64,000 nucleotides of DNA from Phreatobacter stygius (lineage in GTDB: Bacteria > Pseudomonadota > Alphaproteobacteria > Rhizobiales > Phreatobacteraceae), in assembly GCF_005144885.1 (NCBI RefSeq), contig NZ_CP039690.1:5841001-5905000 (forward strand). The letters are read 5' to 3'. The notes below the pieces were generated by a model. The model was given only the letters and a program-made list of their open reading frames with translations, searched no databases and was not told where the DNA came from. This document shows, piece by piece, positions 35,644 to 44,941 of the stretch (the first letter of the stretch is position 1; the number at the start of each line of letters is the position of its first letter). A program made the position numbers and the translations under genes.

Positions 35644-37002
35644 ATGGCCGGTTCCCGTTTTCTTGGCGCTCTGTTGGCCGCGACGCTGTTCGCGGGCGAA
35701 GCTCTGCGTGCCGAGACCAGCGAGCCGGTTTCGACCGGCGCGATTGCTTCGACCGCCGCGCGCGACGGCGGGGCCGGCGAGGCGCGGGCGCATGCGGCAC
35801 GGACGATCTTGCCGGCGGTGGTCTCGGGCGCCCACATCACCGGCGATGGCGGCCGCACCAGGCTGTCGTTCGAGCTCACCCGCAATATCGAGATCAGGGC
35901 TTTCGCGCTCGCCGATCCCTACCGGGTGATCATCGATCTCGACGAGGTCAATTTCCAGATCGGCAACCAGCGGGCGCATTCCGGCGCGCGTTCCACCGCG
36001 CAGACCGCCGGCACCGGCGCGCGCGGCCTGATCCAGGCCTTCCGTTACGGCCTGTTCGCCCCCAGCAAGTCACGGGTGGTGGTCGATCTGACCGGGCCGG
36101 CGCTGATCGAGCGCGCCCACCTGGTCGAGGGCCGCGACGGCGCGCCGCCGCAGGTCGTGCTCGAGCTCGTGCGCACCGACGCCGACGGCTTTCGGCGCGC
36201 CCAGAACGAGCGGGCGACCTCCAATCTCGCCCGCCGGGGCGATCGCGAGGGCTTCGGCCCGCGTGTCTCGACCCGCACCGCGGCGCCCGATGGTCCGCCG
36301 GTGGTGATCATCGATCCCGGCCATGGCGGCATCGATCCGGGCGCGGTGGCGGCCTCGGGCGAAGAGGAGAAGACCATCATCCTCGATTTCGCCCGGGTGC
36401 TGCGCGACAAGCTCAACGCCACCGGACGCTACCGGGTGGTGATGACCCGCGACCGCGACATCTTCATTCCGCTCGGCGACCGGGTGCGGATCGCGCGCGA
36501 GCACAATGGTGCGCTGTTCGTCTCGATCCATGCCGATTCGATCAGTGGCGCCCAGGACAACGCCCGCGGCGTCACCGTCTACACCCTGTCGGACCGGGCT
36601 TCCGACGCCGATTCGGCCAGGCTCGCCGAGCGCGAGAACAAGGCCGACGCCATTGCCGGCCTCGACCTGTCGGACGAGCCCTCCGAGATCGCCGACATCC
36701 TGATCGACCTGACGCGCCGCGAAACGCGCATGTTCTCGGCCAATTTCGCCCGCACGCTCGCCGGCGAAATGCGCCACGCCACCCGCATGCATCGCCTGCC
36801 TCTGCGTTCGGCCGGCTTCCAGGTGCTGCGTGCCCACGACATCCCCTCGGTTCTGGTCGAGCTCGGCTTCGTCTCCAGCGCCAAGGATGTGGAAATGCTC
36901 ACCTCGGCGATCTGGCGCCAGCGGACCGCCGATTCGGTCACCAAGGCGATCGACCAGTTCTTTGCCGGCCGGGCGGTGGCGCGCCCAGCCGCGCAGAGAT
37001 AA
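35644..37002 (+). CDS. amiC: N-acetylmuramoyl-L-alanine amidase (AMIN + Amidase_3)
   Basis: This 452-residue periplasmic zinc amidase splits daughter-cell peptidoglycan. A signal peptide (about 1-22, FLGALLAATLFAGEALRA) is followed by an AMIN domain (about 58-190; TRLSFELTRNIEIRAFALADPYRVIIDL). The Amidase_3 domain (about 218-445) has its first Zn His in VIIDPGHGGIDPGA, the Glu ligand in GEEEKTIILDF, a second His in LFVSIHADSI and the catalytic Glu in SVLVELGFVSS. It is followed on the same strand by mrcA, 272 bp downstream, as in other alphaproteobacteria. Activation by an EnvC/LytM-type factor is expected; the M23 protein at 57341-58696 is one candidate family member in the window. Confidence 0.93.
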   Translation: MAGSRFLGALLAATLFAGEALRAETSEPVSTGAIASTAARDGGAGEARAHAARTILPAVVSGAHITGDGGRTRLSFELTRNIEIRAFALADPYRVIIDLDEVNFQIGNQRAHSGARSTAQTAGTGARGLIQAFRYGLFAPSKSRVVVDLTGPALIERAHLVEGRDGAPPQVVLELVRTDADGFRRAQNERATSNLARRGDREGFGPRVSTRTAAPDGPPVVIIDPGHGGIDPGAVAASGEEEKTIILDFARVLRDKLNATGRYRVVMTRDRDIFIPLGDRVRIAREHNGALFVSIHADSISGAQDNARGVTVYTLSDRASDADSARLAERENKADAIAGLDLSDEPSEIADILIDLTRRETRMFSANFARTLAGEMRHATRMHRLPLRSAGFQVLRAHDIPSVLVELGFVSSAKDVEMLTSAIWRQRTADSVTKAIDQFFAGRAVARPAAQR

Positions 37003-37274
37003 ATCCAGAAAGCGCGGCGACCGCGCAGCGCCGATCCAGAGTAGCGCGGCGGGACGAGTATCGCTAAAGAGGCGCGGTCACGTCCGGGTCACATCCGCGC
37101 CACAGTCGCGGGGCATCGGTCGGCCGGAAGCCCCGCAGCGGCATTCGCGCCTGTCAGGGGCGAGGCGACGTGGTATGATTTGAGGCAGTCAGGACAGGGC
37201 ACCCCCGGCCCCGGTTCCTTCGCGGCGGTACCACGGGGACGAGAGGCGCTGCCCGTCGGGCACGAAATGACCGG

Positions 37275-39728
37275 ATGAAACTTATTCTCCGATTCTTCGG
37301 CTGGGCGTTCGGCCTTGGCACGGTGGCCTTCCTCATCGGCGCGGCCGGCGTGGCGGTCTATATCCTGACCGTGACGAAGGAGTTGCCGGACTACAACACC
37401 CTGCGCAATTACGAGCCGCCGATCATGAGCCGCGTCCACGCCGCGGACGGCCAGCTGATGGCCGAATATGCCCGCGAGCGCCGGCTCTATCTGCCGATCC
37501 AGGCCGTGCCGAAACTGGTGGTGCAGGCCTTCCTGGCGGCGGAAGACAAGAATTTCTACTCCCATAACGGCATCGACGTGATGGGCATCGCGCGCGCCGC
37601 GCTGACCAATTTCAACAATCGCGGTTCGGGTCGCCGGCCGCAGGGCGCCTCCACCATCACCCAGCAGGTGGCGAAGAACTTCCTCCTGTCCGGCGAGCAG
37701 ACGGTCGATCGCAAGATCCGCGAAGCGCTGATCGCCATGCGCATGGAATCGGCCTTCTCCAAGGACCAGATCCTCGAGCTCTATCTGAACGAGATCTATC
37801 TCGGCTTCGTCCTGCCCGGCTACGGCGCCTATGGTATCGCCGCCGCCGCGCTGGTCTATTTCGACAAGTCGGTGCACGAGCTCACCCTGGCCGAGGCCGC
37901 CTATCTCGCGGCGCTGCCGAAGAGCCCGACCCAGCTGCATCCGTTCCGCAACCGCGACCGCGCCATCGAGCGGCGCAACTATGTCATCGGCCGCATGGTC
38001 GAGGACGGCGTCGTCTCGACCGAAGAGGGCGAGCGCGTCAAGCGGTCGCCTTTGACCATCAATCCGCGCTCGCCGCGCCAGCAGACCTTCGCCGCCGACT
38101 ATTTCGCCGAAGAAGTCCGGCGCGAGATGGCTGATCGCTTCGGCGAGAAGAAGCTCCTGGAAGGCGGCCTGTCGATCCGCACCACGCTCGATCCGAAGCT
38201 GCAGGTCGCGGCCCGCCAGATCCTGACCAACGGCCTCATCCGTTATGACGAAGCCCGCGGTTTCCGCGGTCCGGTCACCCGCATCGAGGACACCCGCGGC
38301 GACTGGGGCATCAAGCTCGCCGAAATCCGCGCCGTCAGCGATGTCGGCTGGAAGCTCGCCGTGGTGCTCGATTCCCAGGCCGACAATGCCCGCATTGGCC
38401 TCCAGCCCGGCCGCGACCAGGCTGGCGTGGTCGTGCCGGGCCGGCAGATCGGCCTGGTGACCGCCGATGGTGTCCGCTGGACCCGGCGCGCGGTCAATCG
38501 CGCGCTCAATCCGGGCGATGTCGTCTATGTCGAGCCGATCGCCGGGCGTGACGGCCAGTTCCGCCTGCGCCAGGTGCCGGAGGTTTCCGGCGGCCTGGTC
38601 GCCATGGACCCCTATACCGGCCGCGTGCTGGCCATGGTCGGCGGCTTCTCCTTCGATCAGAGCCAGTTCAACCGCGCGACGCAGGCGCGGCGCCAGCCGG
38701 GCTCCTCGTTCAAGCCGTTCGTTTATGCGGCGGCCCTCGACAACGGCTACACGCCGTCCACCGTCGTGCTGGACGCGCCGTTCGAACTCGCCCAGTCCGA
38801 CGGTTCGGTCTGGCGTCCGGAAAACTATTCCGGCCGGTTCTACGGGCCGCAGACCCTGCGCTTCGGCATTGAAATGTCGCGCAACGTGATGACGGTCCGG
38901 CTCGCCAATGACGTCGGCATGCCGCTGATTGCCGAATATGCCAAGCGTTTCGGCATTTACGACGACATGCAGCCGGTGCTCTCGATGGCGCTGGGCGCGG
39001 GCGAAACCACGCTGATGCGCATGGTGGCGGGCTATTCGATGTTCGCCAATGGTGGCCGGCGTATCCGCGCGACCTTGATCGACCGCATCCAGGACCGCAC
39101 CGGCCAGACCATTTTCCGCCATGACGACCGCCAGTGCCAGGGCTGCACCGCCGAGCGCTGGACCCGCCAGGACGAGCCGATCCTGATCGACCGCCGCGAG
39201 CAGGTGCTGGACCCGATGACCGCCTATCAGATCACCTCGATGATGGAGGGCGTGGTTCTGCGCGGCACCGGCACCGCCGTGCGTGAGCTCGGCAAGCCGA
39301 TCGCCGGCAAGACCGGCACCACCAACGAGGAAAAGGATGCCTGGTTCGTCGGCTTCTCGCCCGATCTCGCCGTCGGCATCTATATTGGCTACGACACGCC
39401 GAAGCCGATGGGCCATGGCTCCACCGGCGGCGTCATGGCGGCGCCGATCTTCCGCGACTTCATGCGCGTCGCGCTCGCCGACCGGCCGGCCGTGCCGTTC
39501 CGCGTGCCGACCGGCATCAAGCTGATCCGCATCGACCCGAAATCGGGCCTGCGCGCCGGCTCGGGTTCGGGCAACGCCATTCTCGAAGCGTTCAAGCCGG
39601 GCACCGCGCCGCCCGATTCCTATCAGCTGATCAACCCCGGCGATGCGCTCGCCAGCGGCGGCCCGCGACGCGGACCTTCGTCCGAGACCAACAGGGCGAT
39701 CTCGACCGGCACCGGCGGCTTGTATTGA
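37275..39728 (+). CDS. mrcA: Penicillin-binding protein 1A (bifunctional)
   Basis: This 817-residue class A PBP builds and cross-links peptidoglycan. A single N-terminal membrane helix (about 13-33) is followed by the GT51 glycosyltransferase, with catalytic Glu in AAEDKNFYSHNGID (near 92) and GASTITQQVAKN near 122. An OB-like insert domain (about 300-420) comes next. The transpeptidase has the acyl-Ser in PGSSFKPFVYAAAL (near 475), SRN in EMSRNVM (near 535) and KTG in IAGKTGTTNEEKDAW (near 680). Length and order are normal for alphaproteobacterial PBP1A. The start at 37275 gives a short basic cytoplasmic tail. Confidence 0.96.
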   Translation: MKLILRFFGWAFGLGTVAFLIGAAGVAVYILTVTKELPDYNTLRNYEPPIMSRVHAADGQLMAEYARERRLYLPIQAVPKLVVQAFLAAEDKNFYSHNGIDVMGIARAALTNFNNRGSGRRPQGASTITQQVAKNFLLSGEQTVDRKIREALIAMRMESAFSKDQILELYLNEIYLGFVLPGYGAYGIAAAALVYFDKSVHELTLAEAAYLAALPKSPTQLHPFRNRDRAIERRNYVIGRMVEDGVVSTEEGERVKRSPLTINPRSPRQQTFAADYFAEEVRREMADRFGEKKLLEGGLSIRTTLDPKLQVAARQILTNGLIRYDEARGFRGPVTRIEDTRGDWGIKLAEIRAVSDVGWKLAVVLDSQADNARIGLQPGRDQAGVVVPGRQIGLVTADGVRWTRRAVNRALNPGDVVYVEPIAGRDGQFRLRQVPEVSGGLVAMDPYTGRVLAMVGGFSFDQSQFNRATQARRQPGSSFKPFVYAAALDNGYTPSTVVLDAPFELAQSDGSVWRPENYSGRFYGPQTLRFGIEMSRNVMTVRLANDVGMPLIAEYAKRFGIYDDMQPVLSMALGAGETTLMRMVAGYSMFANGGRRIRATLIDRIQDRTGQTIFRHDDRQCQGCTAERWTRQDEPILIDRREQVLDPMTAYQITSMMEGVVLRGTGTAVRELGKPIAGKTGTTNEEKDAWFVGFSPDLAVGIYIGYDTPKPMGHGSTGGVMAAPIFRDFMRVALADRPAVPFRVPTGIKLIRIDPKSGLRAGSGSGNAILEAFKPGTAPPDSYQLINPGDALASGGPRRGPSSETNRAISTGTGGLY

Positions 39729-39739
39729 GGACGCAACGG

Positions 39740-39823
39740 GGAACGTAACCCTCTCCCGCAAGCGGGCGAGGGTTTACGCGCATCAACCCTCGCCCGCGTC
39801 TGCGCGGGAGAGGGTTATGTTCC
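39740..39823. repeat. 84-bp nested inverted repeat, terminator-like; dispersed repeat copy 2
   Basis: GGAACGTAACCCTCTCCCGC near 39740 pairs with its near-complement ending at 39823 (one mismatch). Inside, GCGGGCGAGGGTT pairs with AACCCTCGCCCGC. This makes one very long hairpin between convergent mrcA and permease genes, suited to terminate both. A 28-bp part (39783-39810) recurs at 19419-19446, so it belongs to a dispersed intergenic repeat family. Confidence 0.82.
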
Positions 39824-39832
39824 GCTGCCCCC

Positions 39833-41143
39833 TCACTCCGCCTTCGGCTCGCGCAGCAGGTGGTAGAGGATGATGCAGCCGAAGGTCGCCGTGCCGATGC
39901 CGTCGAGCGTGAAGCCGGCCAGCGTCAGCTTGAAATTGCCGGCGCCCAGCACCAGCGCCACCGCCACGGTGATCAGGTTGCGCGCGTTGGAGAAATCGAC
40001 CTTGTTCTCCACCCAGATGCGGCCGGCGGTGGCGGCGATCAGGCCGAACACCACGATCGACAGGCCGCCCAGCACCGGTCCCGGAATGGTCAGGATCAGC
40101 GCGCCGAACTTCGGCGAAAAGCCGAGCAGGATGGCGATCAGGGCGGCTGCGACGAACATCAAGGTCGAGAAGATCCGGGTGACCGCCATCACCCCCATGT
40201 TCTCGGCATAGGTGGTCACCCCGGTGCCGCCGGCCGAACCGGACAGCATGGTGGCGACGCCGTCGCCGACGAAGGCGCGGCCGATATAGGGGTCGAGGTC
40301 GCGCCCGGTCATGGCGGCGATGCCTTTGAGGTGCCCGAGATTCTCGGCCACCAGGATGATTGCCACCGGCGCGATCAGCACCATGGCCCGGGCGTCGAAG
40401 ACCGGCGCCGCGAAATTCGGCATGCCGAGCCAGGCCGCCTGGCCGACCTTGGAGAAATCGATCGGCGCGCCCATGCCGAAGCCATTGGCCAGCACGAGAT
40501 AGACGAGATAGCCGGCGATCGCGCCGAGCAGGATCGGCAGCCGGCGCCACAGGCCCGGGGCATGGACCGCCAACAGGCCGACGGCCGCCACCGTGACCAG
40601 CGCGATGAACCGGGCGAAACCGGTGCCCTCGGCATTGCCCGGCCCGATGCCGGAGGCACTGTTGATGGCGATCGGCGCGAGCACCAGGCCGATGGCCGCG
40701 ACGATCGCGCCGGTCACCACCGGCGGCATGACCTTTTCGACCCAGGCATGGCCGACGCCCATGACGATCAGGCCGATCACCGTATAGATCGCGCCGGCGG
40801 CGACGATGCCGCCGAGCGCCACGCCGATATTGGGATTGGGACCGCTGGCGACGGCGGCGCCGGTGGCCACCAGCACCGGGCCGATGAAGGCGAAGGACGA
40901 GCCGAGATAGCTCGGCACCCGGCCACCGGTGATGACGAAGAAGATCAGCGTGGCGATGCCGGAGAACAGGATCGCCAGATTGGGGTCGAAGCCCATCAGG
41001 ATCGGCGCCAGCACGGTGGCGCCGAACATCGCCACCACATGCTGCAGGCCGACCACGATGGTCTGGCCGACCGGCAGCCGTTCGTCGGGCATGATGGTGC
41101 CCGAACTCTTCTCGGTCCATTTGGGAAAATAGCCGTCCGCCAT
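39833..41143 (-). CDS. NCS2 nucleobase (uracil/pyrimidine) permease
   Basis: This 436-residue, about 14-helix NCS2 transporter resembles UraA/RutG. GLQHVVAMFGATVLAPIL near residues 32-50 is the helix-1 signature. PSYLGSSFAFIGPV near 77 is the TM3 substrate region. VAENLGHLKG near 258 carries the conserved Glu of TM8. GGTGVTTYAENMGVMAVTRIFS near 303-325 is the TM10 NCS2 motif, also with a conserved Glu. These features suggest uracil rather than xanthine, but specificity cannot be fixed. No rut or pyrimidine-degrading genes are adjacent. It is divergent from rocF. Confidence 0.9.
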   Translation of the reverse strand: MADGYFPKWTEKSSGTIMPDERLPVGQTIVVGLQHVVAMFGATVLAPILMGFDPNLAILFSGIATLIFFVITGGRVPSYLGSSFAFIGPVLVATGAAVASGPNPNIGVALGGIVAAGAIYTVIGLIVMGVGHAWVEKVMPPVVTGAIVAAIGLVLAPIAINSASGIGPGNAEGTGFARFIALVTVAAVGLLAVHAPGLWRRLPILLGAIAGYLVYLVLANGFGMGAPIDFSKVGQAAWLGMPNFAAPVFDARAMVLIAPVAIILVAENLGHLKGIAAMTGRDLDPYIGRAFVGDGVATMLSGSAGGTGVTTYAENMGVMAVTRIFSTLMFVAAALIAILLGFSPKFGALILTIPGPVLGGLSIVVFGLIAATAGRIWVENKVDFSNARNLITVAVALVLGAGNFKLTLAGFTLDGIGTATFGCIILYHLLREPKAE

Positions 41144-41455
41144 GATGTGCTCCCCTCATGCGCGCCGGGCCGGATTCGTGCCTGCGCGCCCCAGGGCCGG
41201 ATGCTAAGCCCGCTTCGCCCACGGAAAACAGGGAGGGAAAGCCGCAATCCACCGGAAAGGAGCGGCAAAACACCGGCAACAGGCCGGCGCGGCCGCTATT
41301 CATCGACGCTGGCCCGGCCTTTGGCGCCGGCGACACCGCGACGTCATCCGGCCGCGGCAGCCTGGTGTCCTAAGGAGACGCCCCGACTCTGCTATGAGTC
41401 GGAGCCGCTCGGCCTGCGGTTGGCGGCGGTCGCCCGAATGAAGGAGCCGGATGAG
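41144..41455. other. Divergent promoter region, permease/rocF
   Basis: This 312-bp region holds no gene. The arginase frame is open through it, but its translation is a continuation of the antisense reading of the permease gene. AAGGAG at 41441-41446 is the ribosome-binding site that decides the rocF start at 41456. Confidence 0.55.
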
Positions 41456-42397
41456 ATGGGATCGCACCAAGGCGCGCGACAGCTCAGTCTGATCGGCGCA
41501 CCGATCGAGGAGGGCGCCGGCCAGGCCGGCGCCGTGATGGGGCCGGCGGGGCTGCGCACCGCGGGGCTTGTCGGCACGCTGCGCGATCTCGGCCACGATG
41601 TCGCCGATCTCGGCGATCTCCGGCTGCCGGCTGATCTGCCGGAGCTGACGCTTGCCGTGGGAAACGCCAAGAACCTGCCGCGCATTGCCGGCTGGTCGCG
41701 GCTGATCGCGCGCGAGACCGAGACGGCTCTGGCGCAGGGCCGGCTGCCGATCGTGCTCGGCGGCGACCATTCGCTCTCCATGGGCTCGGTCACCGGCGTG
41801 GCGCGGCACTGGCAGGACCAGGGCCGGCCGCTCTTCGTGCTCTGGCTCGATGCCCATGCCGATTTCAACACGCCGGAAACCTCGCCGTCAGGCAATATGC
41901 ACGGCATGTCGGCCGCCTTCCTGTGCGGCGAACCGGGTCTTGACGGCTTGTTCGGCGACGAGCGGCGCGTCCTGGTCGATCCGAAAAACCTGCATCTCTT
42001 CGGCATCCGTTCGGTCGACCGGGCCGAGCGTGCGCTCCTGCGCGCGCGCGGCATCGACGTCGTCGACATGCGATTGCTCGACGAATTCGGCGCCTCGGTG
42101 CTGATCCGCAGGATCATCGACCGGGTGAAGGCAGCGAATGGCGTGCTGCATGTCAGCCTCGATGTCGACTTCCTCGATCCCTCGCTCGCGCCCGGCGTCG
42201 GCACCACCGTGCCGGGCGGCGCCACCTATCGCGAGGCCCATCTGGTGATGGAGCTCCTGCATGATTGCGGCCTGGTCGGCTCGCTCGACGTGGTCGAACT
42301 CAATCCCTTCCTCGATGACCGGGGCAAGAGCGCGCTGTTGCTGGTCGATCTGGTGGCGAGCCTGTTCGGCCGGCATGTGATCGATCGTGGGCCGTGA
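41456..42397 (+). CDS. rocF: Arginase RocF
   Basis: This 313-residue ureohydrolase splits L-arginine into L-ornithine and urea. All Mn ligand motifs are present: GGDHSLSMGS (near 97-106), WLDAHADFNTPETSPSGNMHGM (near 121-142) and HVSLDVDFLDPSLAPGVGTTVPGG (near 221-244). The SPSGNMHGM form is typical of true arginases rather than agmatinases. ATG at 41456 has AAGGAG nine nt upstream; an ATG six codons earlier overlaps that site. Its product is the substrate of RocD (46415-47626), usually its direct neighbour, but 4 kb of chromate genes now lie between them. Confidence 0.95.
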   Translation: MGSHQGARQLSLIGAPIEEGAGQAGAVMGPAGLRTAGLVGTLRDLGHDVADLGDLRLPADLPELTLAVGNAKNLPRIAGWSRLIARETETALAQGRLPIVLGGDHSLSMGSVTGVARHWQDQGRPLFVLWLDAHADFNTPETSPSGNMHGMSAAFLCGEPGLDGLFGDERRVLVDPKNLHLFGIRSVDRAERALLRARGIDVVDMRLLDEFGASVLIRRIIDRVKAANGVLHVSLDVDFLDPSLAPGVGTTVPGGATYREAHLVMELLHDCGLVGSLDVVELNPFLDDRGKSALLLVDLVASLFGRHVIDRGP

Positions 42398-42400
42398 GCC

Positions 42401-42871
42401 CTAAGCCGCGCTCGGCTTCATCACCGGTGGCCAGTTATGTGTCTCGGCCTTGCGCCGCGAGGCCCAGGCGTAGAGCGCGTCATAGATGACGAAGCCGTGC
42501 CGGAGCACCTCCTGGTCATCCGGCGTCAGGTCGCGGAGGCCCATCGAGATCGCCAGGAGCCCGGCCGATTGCGGCGTCAGGTCGTGCCGGTCGGTATCGG
42601 CGCCGCGGACGATCGCCGCGATGGTGACGATGGCCGGATCGCGCTCGAGGCCGTGCTTCGCGACGAAGGTGTCGAAGCTGCAGCCGTCGTCGACATGGGT
42701 ATAGTCGACCCCGGGCACGTCATAAGGCGTGGCGCCGGTCTCGGCTGCCACCCGCATCACCTGGTCGGGCGGCACGAACAGGAATTCCGGCTGCTTGTCG
42801 ATGAACCGGGCGACCAGCCAGGGGCAGGCAATCCGGTCGATGACCGGACGTTCGCGTGTGACCCATTTCAT
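42401..42871 (-). CDS. Stand-alone ChrB C-terminal-domain protein
   Basis: This 156-residue protein is homologous to the C-terminal half of ChrB. WVTRERPVIDRIACPWLVARFID here corresponds to WVTRRDVHVDRIACSWLIRRFID in the chrB product at 43941-44924. Both share DGCSFDTFV/DRCSFEVLL and an acidic helix before the end. Its ATG overlaps the stop of the SOD-rhodanese gene by 4 bp (ATGA), so it is co-translated with it. The ChrB domain is implicated in chromate sensing or handling; this separate copy lacks the DNA-binding-like N-terminal part. Its stop lies 3 bp from the convergent rocF stop. Confidence 0.88.
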   Translation of the reverse strand: MKWVTRERPVIDRIACPWLVARFIDKQPEFLFVPPDQVMRVAAETGATPYDVPGVDYTHVDDGCSFDTFVAKHGLERDPAIVTIAAIVRGADTDRHDLTPQSAGLLAISMGLRDLTPDDQEVLRHGFVIYDALYAWASRRKAETHNWPPVMKPSAA

Positions 42872-43839
42872 GACCTCATCTCCTTCTGGTTGAGCGTCAG
42901 GGGAACGGTGGGTGCGCCGATGGCGTGCCAGGCGGCGATGCCGCCGGACAGCGCGCTGGCATCGATGCCGCGGCGGCGCAATTCGGCGACGGCCTGGCCG
43001 CTGACCTGGAAGCCGTAGACGCAATAAACGACGACCGGCTTGTCCTTCGGCAGTTCGTCTGCCCAATCGGCGATCGTCTCGGGCGCCCGGATCAACGCAC
43101 CGGGCACCATGTCGCTGCGCTTGGCCATGTCGTCGGCCAGGCAGACATCGAGCACGACGACGTCGTCTTTCCGCTCCAGGCGGGCGCGCAGGTCCTCGGC
43201 CGCCACACCGCGGGCAGCCGGATCCGGGATCGGCGGGCGGCCATCCTGGCGGGCGATCGCACGCCCGTGGCGGGTGCCGACGCGCTCCCAATGGATGTTC
43301 TTCATGAAGGCATCGACATAAGCGCCGGCCTTGGCGCCGAAATCGATGTGATAGGCATGTTCGTACATGTCGAGCGCCAGGATCGGCACGCCGCCGGCCA
43401 GGCAGTTGGTGTGGTCGGCCGCCCATTGGATCATCAGCCGGTCATGGCGCTCCGACCAGGTCAGCAAGGTCCAGCCGGAGCCGCCGGCCTGCGCCTTGGC
43501 GACCGCCGTGAACTGAGCGCGCCAGGCCGCGACGCTGCCGAAATCGCGTTCCAGCGCGGTGGCGAGATCGCCCTCGGCGTCGCCGGAACCGCCGAGCCCG
43601 TCGAAATAGATTTCGTGCAGGATCGCCGAATTGGCGGCGACCAGTTCCTCGCGCTTCAGGCCATTGATGTCGAAGATCGGCGCCGTGCTCCAGTCGGTTT
43701 CGCCGAGCCGCTGCTCGATGGCGTTCAGGCGCCTGACGGCTCCGCCGTAATTGTTCTCGTAATGGCTCGCCAGCAGCCGCTCGGAGAGGCCGTCGAGGCG
43801 CGGCGGCTTGAAGGGCAGGGGCATGATCCGATGGGTCAT
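42868..43839 (-). CDS. Fe/Mn superoxide dismutase fused to a rhodanese domain
   Basis: This is a 323-residue two-domain protein. Residues 1-190 are a Fe/Mn SOD with all four metal ligands: His26 (SHYENNYGG), His75 (ILHEIYFDGL), Asp157 and His161 (ALDMYEHAYHID). Residues about 210-312 are a rhodanese domain with active-site Cys273 in VVVYCVYGFQVSGQA. There is no signal peptide. Chromate reduction produces superoxide, and an SOD (ChrC) is known in some chr operons. The fused sulfurtransferase could handle reactive thiol or sulfur species made at the same time; that link is inference. It is divergent from chrB (101 bp between) and overlaps the ChrB-domain gene downstream. Confidence 0.92.
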   Translation of the reverse strand: MTHRIMPLPFKPPRLDGLSERLLASHYENNYGGAVRRLNAIEQRLGETDWSTAPIFDINGLKREELVAANSAILHEIYFDGLGGSGDAEGDLATALERDFGSVAAWRAQFTAVAKAQAGGSGWTLLTWSERHDRLMIQWAADHTNCLAGGVPILALDMYEHAYHIDFGAKAGAYVDAFMKNIHWERVGTRHGRAIARQDGRPPIPDPAARGVAAEDLRARLERKDDVVVLDVCLADDMAKRSDMVPGALIRAPETIADWADELPKDKPVVVYCVYGFQVSGQAVAELRRRGIDASALSGGIAAWHAIGAPTVPLTLNQKEMRS

Positions 43840-43940
43840 CGTATCCTCGCTTGGGCTTTCCCGAGAGGAGGCGAAAGCTACGCTCGAATCAAAAATGATA
43901 CAAGTGTTGCATTTCAATATTCGCGTGATACGGTGTGCTC

Positions 43941-44924
43941 ATGAACGCGACGACCATCCTCTTGGAGCAACGATGGCTCCTGCTGATCCACCAATTGCCG
44001 ACCAAGCCGGCCTATTTCCGGGTGAAGATCTGGCGCCGGCTGCAGGGGCTGGGCGCGGTGGCGGTGAAGAGCACGGTCTATGCGCTGCCCGCCAATGCCG
44101 AGACGCAGGAAGATTTCGAATGGCTGCTGAAAGAGATCGTCGCGGGCGGCGGCGAGGCCATGCTGTGCGAGGCGCGATTGATCGACGGCCTGACGGATGC
44201 ACAGGCGCGGGCGCTGTTCGACAAGGCGCGCGATGCCGATTACGCCGAGATCGCCCAGGACGCGCGCGCGCTTTCAGCCACGCGCGATGCCGAGGCGAGC
44301 GGCGAGGGCGGTGCCGACGCCCGGACGCAGATCAACCGCCTGCGCAAGCGGCTGGCCGAGCTCGTGGCCATCGATTTTTTCGCCGCCACGGGCCGCCTTG
44401 CGGTCGAGGCGATGCTTGCCGGGCTTGAAGCCCGGCTTATGGAGGATGAGGCCATGACCGAGGACCCGCCGAGAGCGGTCGCGCCGATCGCCGAGCTGAA
44501 GGGCCGGACCTGGGTGACGCGTCGCGACGTGCATGTCGACCGCATCGCCTGCAGCTGGCTGATCCGCCGCTTCATCGACCCGCAAGCCGTCATCCGCTTC
44601 GTGCCGGGCAAAGGCTATGTTCCGGAGCCGGGCGAACTGCGCTTCGACATGTTCGAAGGCGAGATCACCCACGAGGGCGACCGTTGCAGCTTCGAGGTTC
44701 TGCTGGCCCGCACCGGCATCGCCGATCCGGCCCTTCAGGCGATCGCCGAGATCGTCCACGACATCGACCTGAAGGACGCGAAATTCGGCCGCGAGGAGGC
44801 AACCGGCATCGCAAGCCTGATCGCCGGCATCGCCATGGCCAGCGCGGATGACGATCAGCGGATCGCCCAGGGGGCGGCGGTGTTCGACAATCTGCACCAA
44901 TATTTCCGCGCCAGGCGCGGCTGA
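43941..44924 (+). CDS. chrB: Chromate resistance protein ChrB
   Basis: This 327-residue protein has an N-terminal region (about 1-150) resembling a PaaX-like winged-helix regulator: WLLLIHQLPTKPAYFRVKIWRRLQGLGAVAVKSTVYALP. It is joined to the ChrB C-terminal domain (about 185-325; GRTWVTRRDVHVDRIACSWLIRRFID, HEGDRCSFEVLL, HDIDLKDAKFG). ChrB is described as a chromate-responsive regulator of chr genes. ATG at 43941 is preferred to a GTG two codons earlier. It precedes chrA by 17 bp and is divergent from the SOD-rhodanese operon, so it likely controls both directions through the 101-bp AT-rich spacer (43840-43940). Confidence 0.93.
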   Translation: MNATTILLEQRWLLLIHQLPTKPAYFRVKIWRRLQGLGAVAVKSTVYALPANAETQEDFEWLLKEIVAGGGEAMLCEARLIDGLTDAQARALFDKARDADYAEIAQDARALSATRDAEASGEGGADARTQINRLRKRLAELVAIDFFAATGRLAVEAMLAGLEARLMEDEAMTEDPPRAVAPIAELKGRTWVTRRDVHVDRIACSWLIRRFIDPQAVIRFVPGKGYVPEPGELRFDMFEGEITHEGDRCSFEVLLARTGIADPALQAIAEIVHDIDLKDAKFGREEATGIASLIAGIAMASADDDQRIAQGAAVFDNLHQYFRARRG

Positions 44925-44941
44925 CAAAGAAGGATCGGGCC

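Noticed and set aside
37089-39761. 890-codon minus-strand frame opposite mrcA
   Set aside because: Antisense shadow of PBP1A; no recognisable domains and no ribosome-binding site.
39860-41455. N-terminal extension of the arginase frame across the permease gene
   Set aside because: The extension is antisense to a clear NCS2 permease; the arginase start is fixed by AAGGAG at 41441 and family length.
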